Source: Pseudomonadota bacterium (lineage in GTDB: Bacteria > Pseudomonadota > Alphaproteobacteria > Rhizobiales > Hyphomicrobiaceae). Taken from it: 6,341 bases of DNA. This document shows, in pieces, positions 1 through 5,884 of this stretch. The translations under genes were made by a program, and so were the position numbers. The notes beneath the pieces were generated by a model, which saw only the letters and a program-made list of their open reading frames with translations, was not told where the DNA came from and did not search any database. How positions within the stretch are numbered: position 1 is the first letter of the stretch; the number at the start of each line of letters is the position of its first letter. Location: positions 1 through 6,341 of the forward strand of contig JAEVZQ010000398.1 in NCBI GenBank assembly GCA_023392135.1. The letters run 5' to 3'.

Positions 1-825
1 CTGAAGGCTCTCCGGACCGACACCGGCCTGCGTATAGAGGCGATCGGCAAGGCCCGCCCAACCGCCCGGTAGTTCGTAGACGTCGTTCGCCGGATAATTG
101 TGGATCTCCGCAGCAGCCAGAATGCGCAGCGTCGGCCCGGGCAGCTTTTCGGCGACGCCCTCGGAAGCAAGCACAATGGCATCGCCGCCCACGCAGGGCA
201 GAACGCAGTCATAGAGGCGCAGAGGATCGGCGATCTGGCGCGCATTCAAATACGCGTCCATCGTCAGCGGCTCTTTGAACAGCGCATTCGGATTGCGCAG
301 CGCGTTCTGCCTCAGCGCGATGCAGAACCGGCCAAAATCTTCGCGCGTTGCGCCATAGCGCTCCATGTAAAGGCGCGTGTGGAGGGCGAACATGCCGTTG
401 GCACCGCCGAACCCCTGCGGTGACATGTACTCGCGTACCGAGCCGTTGAAGTGATCGAGCGTCTCGTTGTGCGAGGCAACGTCGAACGCGTCGGCCGCGG
501 CGCAGACGACCACATCGCAAGCCCCGTCGCGAATGGCACGTGCTGCATGCGCCATGCCGATGATACCCGATGCGCCCCCGTAAAGTCCCTGGAACAGAAA
601 GCGGGCTTCGATACCGATATGCTCTGCGACCGTCGCGACATTGTCCGGCGGCAGTTTGAAAGAGGTGACGGCCAAGCCATCGACCGCGGACCATGACAGG
701 CCTGCATCGGCAAGCGCCACCGAGCCCGCCTCGTAAAGCAGCCGCTGCACGCTCTTCGGCGACCGCTTCGCATATACGGTTTGGCCCGCGCCGACAATGC
801 GCACGCCGTCAAAAACGCCAGTCAT
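1..825 (-). CDS. Thiolase-fold protein (SCPx/Ltp-like), partial at 3' end
   Basis: This frame stays open for 275 codons from an ATG at 825 to the left edge, so the C-terminal third is missing. The start MTGVFDGVRIVGAGQT is typical of the thiolase N-domain. Further family features are a glycine-rich YGGASG segment (82-87) followed by the helix AAxAIRDGxxDVVV (about 94-107), and PQGFGGANGMFALHTRLYM (about 141-159). Classical thiolases have a nucleophilic Cys just before the (S/T)G of that first segment; here the aligned residue is Gly84. This is the pattern of Ltp-type lipid-transfer or aldolase-like thiolase homologues rather than acetyl-CoA acetyltransferases. The His and second Cys motifs would lie beyond the window. 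The ATG overlaps the CoA-transferase stop by one base (TGATG on the minus strand), so the two are probably translationally coupled. Membership of the superfamily is clear; the reaction is not. An acyl-CoA carbon-carbon lyase or condensing role is inferred from family and context. Confidence 0.88.
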   Translation of the reverse strand, partial: MTGVFDGVRIVGAGQTVYAKRSPKSVQRLLYEAGSVALADAGLSWSAVDGLAVTSFKLPPDNVATVAEHIGIEARFLFQGLYGGASGIIGMAHAARAIRDGACDVVVCAAADAFDVASHNETLDHFNGSVREYMSPQGFGGANGMFALHTRLYMERYGATREDFGRFCIALRQNALRNPNALFKEPLTMDAYLNARQIADPLRLYDCVLPCVGGDAIVLASEGVAEKLPGPTLRILAAAEIHNYPANDVYELPGGWAGLADRLYTQAGVGPESLQ

Positions 826-2060
826 CAGATGACCCCTTCCGCTTGCAGGGAGGCGAACTCACCCTCGGAGATTCCAAGCTCGTCGACGAAAATTGCCCGA
901 TTGTCGGCGCCGAGTGCGCGGCCGGCGTGCCGCACGGCACCCGGTGTCGAGCCAAATTTCGGAACAACACCCTGCATGCGGACCTGCCCGAAATCGTCAT
1001 CGGGAACCGGGACGATGTTCTCGCGCGCCTGGTAATGCGGGTCGTTGACGATGTCAGCGATGTCGAGCACCGGCCCCGCGACCACATCAGCTTTATCAAA
1101 GATCGCCATGACCTCGTTGCAGGTGCGCTCCTTGAACCACTTGGCGATGATCTCATCCAACGCAACGTCGTGCGTGCATCGGCTGTTGTTATCGACAAAG
1201 CGCGGATCGTCGATGAGATTCGGCATACCTATGGCCGTCGCCAGCCGCTCGAAAGTGCGCTGCGAACTTGCCGAGATGCCGATCCAGCGACCATCGCTGG
1301 TCTGATAAGTGTTGCGCGGCGAATCCTCCGCCAGACGGTTACCTTGCCGCTTCTTCACAATGCCGAGTTGATCGAAGCCGATGACTTGTGCTTCGACGAG
1401 GCGGAACAGCGGCTCGTAGAGACTGACGTCAATTTCCTGTCCGCGGCCGCTCCCGTGATCCCGATTGTAGATGGCAAACATCGCAGACATCGCGGCGAAC
1501 GTCGCGGCCACCGAATCGGCCATTGGAAAGCCCGGCAGTGTCGGCGGCCGGTCCGGAAAGCCGGTGAAGGATGGAATGCCCGAGAACGCTTCGGCAATGG
1601 TGCCGTACCCGCCGCGCTTGGCATAAGGCCCGGTCTGTCCGAATCCGGATACGCGCACCATGACGAGACGCGGATTGATCTTTGCAAGGGCGTCGTAGCC
1701 CAGTCCCCAGCGCTCGAAGGTTCCGGGCCGATAGTTCTCGATAACGATGTCGGCCGAGCGAACCAGCTCGCGAAAGAGCTCCTGGCCGCGGGGCTTCGAC
1801 AGTGTCAGGGTGATGAGCCGCTTGTTGCGCGCAATCACCTTCCACCAGAGCGAGCGGCCTTCCTTCATCGGCGTCCAGTGACGCATAGAATCGCCGATGC
1901 CCGGCAACTCGACCTTGATCACCTCGGCGCCGAAATCAGCAAGCTGGGTGGCGGCAAGCGGGCCGGCAATCATGGTGCCGGCGTCAATGACGCGAAGCCC
2001 CTTCAACGGGCCCTGAAGAGCTGCCGCCGGCTGTGCCTGCGACTGGACGTGCACGTTCAT
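825..2060 (-). CDS. CaiB/BaiF (class III) CoA-transferase
   Basis: The 411-residue product has the usual length for family III CoA-transferases, which move CoA from one acyl-CoA to a free carboxylic acid in the cytosol. The N-terminal signature GLRVIDAGTMIAGP (21-34) leads into LADFGAEVIKVE (40-51). IVIENYRPGTFERWGL (105-120), the INPRLVMVRVSGFGQTGPY block (128-146), and VVAGPVLDIADIVNDPHYQAR (326-346) are all family hallmarks. The family's catalytic carboxylate (Asp169 in formyl-CoA transferase) falls in the GQxIDVSLYE segment. By my alignment it is Glu216 here, with Asp211 nearby. The ATG at 2060 lies 60 bases after the ATPase stop. I see only a weak purine-rich stretch ahead of it, so it may rely on readthrough from the transporter genes. 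It is followed directly by the thiolase-like gene. The acid and CoA donor cannot be read from sequence; the transporter upstream suggests the acid is imported. Confidence 0.93.
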   Translation of the reverse strand: MNVHVQSQAQPAAALQGPLKGLRVIDAGTMIAGPLAATQLADFGAEVIKVELPGIGDSMRHWTPMKEGRSLWWKVIARNKRLITLTLSKPRGQELFRELVRSADIVIENYRPGTFERWGLGYDALAKINPRLVMVRVSGFGQTGPYAKRGGYGTIAEAFSGIPSFTGFPDRPPTLPGFPMADSVAATFAAMSAMFAIYNRDHGSGRGQEIDVSLYEPLFRLVEAQVIGFDQLGIVKKRQGNRLAEDSPRNTYQTSDGRWIGISASSQRTFERLATAIGMPNLIDDPRFVDNNSRCTHDVALDEIIAKWFKERTCNEVMAIFDKADVVAGPVLDIADIVNDPHYQARENIVPVPDDDFGQVRMQGVVPKFGSTPGAVRHAGRALGADNRAIFVDELGISEGEFASLQAEGVI

Positions 2061-2120
2061 TGTTCGACTCGCTGGTTCTCTTGAAAGCAGGTTGCAAAGA
2101 TCGTGGGCGCATGCCGCGGC

Positions 2121-2929
2121 TCAGAGCTGGTAACCCTCCCGGAAGCGCTTCAGGAAGGCCTGCAACCGCGGCGTCTGGGGGTCGCCGAACAATTGTTCCG
2201 GCGAACCGTGCTCGAGAAGCTCACCGTCGGCCATGAACAGAACCTTGTCTGCAAAGGCGCGGGCGAATGCCATCTCGTGCGTGACGATGACCATCGTCAT
2301 CCCGTCCTGGACAAGGTCGCGCATCACATCGAGCACTTCGCCCACGAGCTCAGGGTCGAGTGCCGAGGTCACCTCGTCGAACAGAATGGCTTTGGGGCGC
2401 ATGGCCAGGGCACGCGCAATTGCGACGCGTTGCTGTTGGCCGCCGGACAAGCGGCCCGGCACCGCGTCCACTTTATCCGCGAGCCCCACGCGGGCGAGCA
2501 GCGAGGCAGCAAGCTCCTCCGCTTCCCTGCGCGGCATTCCGTTGACGCGCACCGGTCCAAGGGCAACATTTTTCAGCGCCGTCATATGCGGAAAGAGATT
2601 GAAGCTTTGAAAAACCATCCCGACCTGGGCGCGCATGCGTGCGATATCGCGTTCAGAGCGGCGGGTACGGCGGCCGGACGTTGGCTCGACCTCATAGCCC
2701 ATCGCCTCGCCGCCAATGCGGATCTCGCCCTCCTGGAATTCTCGAGCAGGTTGATGCACCGCAGGAAGGTGGTCTTTCCCGAGCCGCTCGGCCCTATGAC
2801 GACGACGGCCTCGCCGCGGTGGACGTCGGTCGACAGCCCTTTGAGGACTTGGTTCGGGCCGTACCATTTCGACAGTCCGCGAACGGCGATCTCGACGGGG
2901 GCCGAAGAATGAGGCGTATCAGTGGACAA
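2121..2929 (-). pseudogene. Polar amino-acid ABC transporter ATP-binding protein, split by a one-base frameshift
   Basis: This is the ATPase of the importer, in the GlnQ/HisP group. The first 63 codons, from 2929, carry LSKWYGPNQVLKG and the Walker A motif GPSGSGKT (46-53), ending in RCINLLE. The frame then fails. From 2741 onward the protein continues in another frame as EFQEGEIRIGG. With one G restored (GAG-GAA instead of GAGAA) the product is 269 residues. It then has the Q-loop FQSFNLFPHMT (Gln108), signature LSGGQQQR (161-168), Walker B ILFDE (182-186), D-loop SALD and the switch His218. No other lesion is visible. As written, the first frame reads into unrelated residues and stops near 2582, and the second frame lacks Walker A, so neither is active alone. 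The start is TTG at 2929: it has GGAGGA six bases upstream and overlaps the permease end by 11 bases. A sequencing error and a true mutation are both possible. Confidence 0.9.
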
Positions 2930-3566
2930 AGCTCGTCCTCCGTTCGAGGTAGGCCCCGCATCGCGATAGCAAGAAGCAAATTACGAAATAGATGAGAGCG
3001 ACACCGCCGAAGATCTCGAAGGGCGCCAGCGTGCGCTCGACGATCTGGCGGCCCACGAAGGTTACGTCCGCCAGACCGATGATCGAGACGAGTGACGTAC
3101 CCTTCACCAGCATGATGACAGTGTTGATATAGGGCGGGCCGGCGACACGCATGGCCTGAGGTAGAACGACATCGGCCAGGATGCGCGGGGTCCGCAGCCC
3201 GATCGCCCGGCCTGCTTCCCATTGCCCTTGGGAAACGGCGAGCACGGCGCCACGGAACACGTCAGCCATGAAGGCGGCGAAGTAGATTGCGATGACCAGA
3301 GCGCCGCCGCTCAAAGGTTCGACATTGATCCCGGTGTAGGGCAGCGCGTAGTACATCGCGAACAGCAGAACGAGCAATGGTACGCCACGTATGAGGTAGA
3401 GGTACGTCTCCGCGGCCAAGCGCAGCGCGAGCCCGCCGAACAGCTGGGCGGAGGCAGTGATCAGTCCGAACAAGGTCGCCAGGATCGTCGCCGAAACCGT
3501 GAGCAAGAGCGTGATCCAGACGCCTTGCATCAATAGCGGGAAACTGGCGATGAGAATGTCGAACAT
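2919..3566 (-). CDS. Polar amino-acid ABC transporter permease (HisM/GlnP family), second of the pair
   Basis: This is a 215-residue inner-membrane subunit, the usual length for HisM/GlnP-type permeases. Hydrophobic segments fall at about 11-40, 55-75, 87-106, 146-167 and 184-201. The RGVPLLVLLF block (60-69) corresponds to the family's R-G/N-T-P-L-x-V-Q motif. The cytoplasmic EAA loop, which docks on the ATPase, is seen as EAGRAIGLRTPRILADVVLPQAMR (117-140), followed by INTVIMLVKGTSLVSIIG (147-164). The ATG at 3566 lies nine bases after the stop of the other permease, and the gene end overlaps the ATPase start, so all three are plainly co-translated. The ribosome site at 3566 is weak, consistent with coupling. 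It should pair with the other permease as a heterodimeric pore. Sequence alone does not show the solute. Confidence 0.93.
   Translation of the reverse strand: MFDILIASFPLLMQGVWITLLLTVSATILATLFGLITASAQLFGGLALRLAAETYLYLIRGVPLLVLLFAMYYALPYTGINVEPLSGGALVIAIYFAAFMADVFRGAVLAVSQGQWEAGRAIGLRTPRILADVVLPQAMRVAGPPYINTVIMLVKGTSLVSIIGLADVTFVGRQIVERTLAPFEIFGGVALIYFVICFLLSRCGAYLERRTSFVH
2936..2941 (-). promoter_or_regulatory. Shine-Dalgarno deciding the TTG start of the ATPase
   Basis: On the minus strand GGAGGA occupies 2941-2936, six bases ahead of TTG at 2929-2927. It lies inside the last codons of the upstream permease. No ATG or GTG sits at a comparable distance, so TTG is taken as the real start. The overlap implies translational coupling to the permease. 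Confidence 0.7.
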
Positions 3567-3575
3567 GGCGTTGGC

Positions 3576-4232
3576 TCACTGGACGACGCGCAAGCGCCAT
3601 TCGACGAGCCGCATCAGCCCCGCGAAGGCGCTCGTTATGACGATGTAGAACAATGCGAGCGTCAGGAAGATTTCGTAGACGGCCGCCGTGCGGTCGGCCA
3701 GGAGGCGCGCCTGGAACGTGAGTTCGGCGACTGAGAGAGTTGCGACCAGAGCGGTGTCCTTGATGATGACCACGCCCTGGTTCGAAAGCGGGGGAATTAC
3801 CTTCCGCAGCGCCTGCGGCAGGATCACGATTCGGAACGTCGCGCCGGGCGTCAGCCCGATGGCAAGCCCGGCCTCGGTCTGCCGCTGCGAAATTGACTGG
3901 ATGCCGGCGCGATAGATCTCGGCGATGTAGGCGCCGTTCTGGAGCGTCAGTGCGATCAGTCCGGCAACGAAGCCCGAAAAGGCATATCCCAAAATCGCAG
4001 ATCCAAAAAAAATGAAATACATCTGAACGAGCACGGGCGTGTTGCGCACGATCTCGATATAGGCGCGGGTCAGTACGCCGAGCGGGCGGAACTTGGACAT
4101 CAGTCCAAGCACAACGGGAATTCCCCATGCCGCCGCAAGCACGATCGCAAGAGCCGACAGAGCGAGGGTCAAATAAAGACCCTGGGCCAGCGCCGGCACG
4201 ATCCGGCTGATCAGTGTGAACTCGAACGGCAT
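3576..4232 (-). CDS. Polar amino-acid ABC transporter permease (HisM/GlnP family), first of the pair
   Basis: The gene codes for 218 residues if read from ATG at 4232. A TTG at 4247 would add five residues (MQRYT). Neither has a clear ribosome site. I prefer ATG because MPFEFTLI leads straight into the first membrane segment, as is usual in this family. Segments fall at about 13-45, 55-80, 87-105, 150-168 and 186-206. The family motif RNTPVLVQMYF (63-73) is textbook. The EAA loop is EAGLAIGLTPGATFRIVILPQALR (120-143), followed by NQGVVIIKDTALV (151-163). It is the second cistron after the binding protein, separated by 162 bases that hold a stem-loop, and lies nine bases from the next permease. 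Its role is one half of the transmembrane channel. Confidence 0.92.
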   Translation of the reverse strand: MPFEFTLISRIVPALAQGLYLTLALSALAIVLAAAWGIPVVLGLMSKFRPLGVLTRAYIEIVRNTPVLVQMYFIFFGSAILGYAFSGFVAGLIALTLQNGAYIAEIYRAGIQSISQRQTEAGLAIGLTPGATFRIVILPQALRKVIPPLSNQGVVIIKDTALVATLSVAELTFQARLLADRTAAVYEIFLTLALFYIVITSAFAGLMRLVEWRLRVVQ

Positions 4233-4295
4233 GGTGTAACGTTGCAAATGTTGATCAAGGCTGCCCCAAGCGTCTGGTCACAGACCATCGCCTAT

Positions 4296-4329
4296 GCTCG
4301 CCGCCGATGCCTTGGCTATGGCGGCGAGC
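4296..4329 (-). repeat. Intercistronic stem-loop between binding protein and permeases
   Basis: A perfect 10-bp inverted repeat, GCTCGCCGCC at 4296-4305 and GGCGGCGAGC at 4320-4329, encloses a 14-base loop. Nine of ten pairs are G-C. It sits about 65 bases past the binding-protein stop and 63 bases before the permease ATG. No T run follows on the transcribed strand, so it is not a standard intrinsic terminator. Hairpins at this place in importer operons often protect the binding-protein mRNA so that this subunit is made in excess; that role is inferred here. Confidence 0.65.
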
Positions 4330-4373
4330 GATTTCTGTTGGGCGCGAGCCGGCTAAAAGCGAGGCCTGGTACG

Positions 4374-4392
4374 GACGGCTTTGTCGGCCGTC
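4374..4392 (-). repeat. Short hairpin just after the binding-protein stop codon
   Basis: GACGGC at 4374-4379 and GCCGTC at 4387-4392 form a 6-bp stem with a 7-base loop, starting three bases beyond the TAA stop. No T tract follows directly; a TTTT occurs only some 17 bases later on the transcribed strand. It could act together with the larger stem-loop nearby in limiting transcript decay or partly stopping transcription, but six base pairs could also arise by chance in GC-rich DNA. Confidence 0.35.
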
Positions 4393-4394
4393 TG

Positions 4395-5240
4395 TTATTT
4401 CTCGCCACCAGCGTAGAAGCGTTGCGGCGGGGGATTGCGGCCGAACCACTTCTTGTAAACATCGGTGTAGTCGTTATAGCGCGAGCCGGCCGTCATTTCC
4501 TGGACGACGGTATCGAGCCAGAGCCAGAGCGTGAAATCGCCCGGCTTCATGAAGATGGCATTGCCCTGAATGTTCCCGAGATTTTCGGGAAGCGTTTCCA
4601 GCTCGTCGTTGTTGGCCGCATACCAGTTGATCACCGGCGAATCCATCTGCATGGCCGTCGCTTGGCCACTCTTCACGGCAAGAAACATCGCGCTTGCAGT
4701 GTCGAACGTGAGCACGTTCACGTTTGGCAGAAAGCGCTTCTGGCGATCGATCATCTGGGGATTGCTCAAATTGGCGAGCGTAAATTTGGAGTCGTTCAGC
4801 GCGGCGACGCTGTCGACGTTGGCGTCCTTGCGCACAAGGATCGAAATCCCGGAGTCGATGTAGGGACGAGTGAAAGCAACGCGCAGTGCGCGGTCAGGAT
4901 AAACCGTCGTTGTCGCGATGCCGAAGTCTGCGCGGCCGGAATTCACGGCCGGCCAGCGACCTTCGCTCGTGACCGTCATGAACTCGATCTTGTTCTCGTC
5001 GCCCAGGAGGTACTTCGCGACCAGCTTCGCGATGTCGATGTCGAACCCGACGAGCTGACCCTTTTCATCCGTGTAACAGAACGGGGGCGCGGTCCCGAAT
5101 GTCGCTACGATCAGCTTGTCGCGCTTGATGATTTCGTCGAGCCGCGATTCTTGAGCAGCGACGCTGCCTGAGAGCCCCATGAACACCAACGCAGCAGCGA
5201 CCAGCCTCATAGCTGTCGCTCCGAGTGACCCTACGTTCAT
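4395..5240 (-). CDS. Periplasmic amino-acid-type solute-binding protein (SBP_bac_3)
   Basis: The 281-residue product starts with a signal peptide: a hydrophobic run MRLVAAALVFMGLSGSVAA (11-29), with likely cleavage near AQE at 29-31. The mature part is a two-lobed family 3 binding protein. It begins LDEIIKRDKLIVATFGTAPPF and continues with LVGFDIDIAKLVAKYL (63-78). The stretch VTSEGRWPAVNSGRADFGIATTTVYPDR (90-117) resembles glutamate/aspartate-type binders. Arg117, before VAFTRPY, aligns with the Arg that grips the ligand carboxylate. Asp200 in MQMD aligns with the Asp that holds the amino group in HisJ. Both being kept suggests an alpha-amino acid or close analogue. Start choice: an ATG at 5273 is possible, but the one at 5240 has GGGAGGA seven bases upstream and gives a normal signal peptide. 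It heads the transporter operon and feeds the two permeases. Confidence 0.93.
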   Translation of the reverse strand: MNVGSLGATAMRLVAAALVFMGLSGSVAAQESRLDEIIKRDKLIVATFGTAPPFCYTDEKGQLVGFDIDIAKLVAKYLLGDENKIEFMTVTSEGRWPAVNSGRADFGIATTTVYPDRALRVAFTRPYIDSGISILVRKDANVDSVAALNDSKFTLANLSNPQMIDRQKRFLPNVNVLTFDTASAMFLAVKSGQATAMQMDSPVINWYAANNDELETLPENLGNIQGNAIFMKPGDFTLWLWLDTVVQEMTAGSRYNDYTDVYKKWFGRNPPPQRFYAGGEK

Positions 5241-5247
5241 TTCTGAA

Positions 5248-5254
5248 TCCTCCC
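5248..5254 (-). promoter_or_regulatory. Shine-Dalgarno of the solute-binding protein
   Basis: GGGAGGA lies on the minus strand seven bases before ATG at 5240. It is the best ribosome site in the window, fitting a protein needed in excess over the membrane subunits. It decides for this start over the in-frame ATG at 5273. Confidence 0.75.
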
Positions 5255-5290
5255 TTCTCGATTGAGACTCCATATGGTCAGTCGTAGGCG

Positions 5291-5300
5291 TGAAATTTCA
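5291..5300. promoter_or_regulatory. 10-bp perfect palindrome in the leader, possible operator
   Basis: TGAAATTTCA is a perfect 10-base palindrome in an AT-rich patch. It lies between the proposed -10 element and the binding-protein ATG, which would put it some 15 to 25 bases into the transcript, a usual place for a repressor to block transcription. No regulator gene is in the window, and palindromes of this size also occur by chance. Confidence 0.25.
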
Positions 5301-5321
5301 GAATTTGGAGTTTATTTTCTC

Positions 5322-5350
5322 AATATTCTATATCAGTGGACCCGAGTCAA
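5322..5350 (-). promoter_or_regulatory. Candidate sigma-70-type promoter of the transporter operon
   Basis: On the minus strand TTGACT (5350-5345; five of six match the -35 consensus) is followed after 17 bases by AATATT (5327-5322; four of six match the -10). An overlapping TGATATAGA (5335-5327) resembles an extended -10. The surroundings are the most AT-rich part of the window, which is otherwise GC-rich. A start near 5315 would leave a leader of about 75 bases before the binding-protein ATG. It is identified only by consensus matching. Confidence 0.4.
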
Positions 5351-5884
5351 GTTTCACCTTTCCCAATCCACGCGGGTGTATATGCGCCATAACTACTTGC
5401 CGCGGCGGGTCCGTGCTCGACCTTCTTGATGCGTCCGACCGGGGTGTCGCCGTCCGCATGCCGGAGCGCCGGCCGCTGCAGCCCAGTCTCGTCATCGAGA
5501 CCTCCCCTGCACGCTATCCGCGTGCTACGTCGCCGGCACCCACTACGGTCTGGTGCTTTCGGCTACGGGAGGGGCTGAGCTCAAAGAAGAACGCTGCTGG
5601 AATTGAGCAGTCGAGGACCAACATGGCGCCGGTCTGCGGCCTGGGCCGGCTATGCTCCCGATGGCCGCTGGAAGAGGCGATTCTAGTCGCCCGCCGGGAA
5701 AATACGCGTGTGTTATCCAGGCCTCTAATCTATGGGGTCTTTTCCGCGCTCATTTCGAGCAGCTCCTCGTGCCGGCGGCGAGGTGAAGCATTGGATGCGA
5801 GCGCACTTCCGTATCGTCACATCGCTCGCACTTTGCTTGGGAAACATCGTCTGCTCGGCGACGTTGTTGGCAGATATCGATCAT
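5351..5884. other. Non-coding or decayed stretch between the divergent genes
   Basis: Apart from the operon promoter at its left edge, I find no recognisable gene, RNA gene or insertion element here. A plus-strand frame is open from an ATG at 5290 to 5901 (203 codons). It begins in the AT-rich promoter patch, has an erratic Ser/Arg/Pro-rich product with no motif, and runs out of frame into the start of the glutathione S-transferase-like gene. I judge it spurious. Short fragments such as GGSVLDLLDASDRG (about 5403-5444) or, in another frame, YVAGTHYGLVLSATGG (about 5526-5573) look protein-like but match nothing I can name. Decayed coding DNA is possible. The promoter of the rightward gene should lie in the right part. 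Confidence 0.5.

Noticed and set aside
693..2084. A 463-codon plus-strand open frame opposite the CoA-transferase and thiolase-like genes
   Set aside because: It is the antisense of two clear family members, has no domain signature and is rich in Arg/His/Asp. Long antisense frames are common over GC-rich genes.
2735..2746. Overlapping EcoRI and XhoI recognition sequences at the frameshift, resembling a cloning adapter
   Set aside because: The surrounding codons give a natural family sequence (LLEEFQEGEI) on both sides once one base is restored, so no foreign insert is needed; the overlap is likely chance.
2736..2750. Programmed ribosomal frameshifting in the ATPase
   Set aside because: There is no slippery heptamer or downstream pseudoknot, and ATPases of this family are not known to use it; a one-base loss is simpler.
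2103..2912. A 269-codon plus-strand open frame opposite the ATPase gene
   Set aside because: It is an antisense shadow of a strongly conserved ATPase; its product has no recognisable motif.
4296..4329. The 10-bp stem-loop as an intrinsic terminator
   Set aside because: No T-rich tract follows it on the transcribed strand, and permease genes of the same importer lie directly downstream.
4242..5171. A 309-codon plus-strand open frame opposite the binding-protein gene
   Set aside because: It is a shadow frame; the minus-strand reading has a signal peptide, ligand residues and a strong ribosome site.
5270..5277. The CCATATGG palindrome near the 5273 ATG as an operator
   Set aside because: It is only eight bases, the flanks do not extend the symmetry, and nothing links it to a known regulator.
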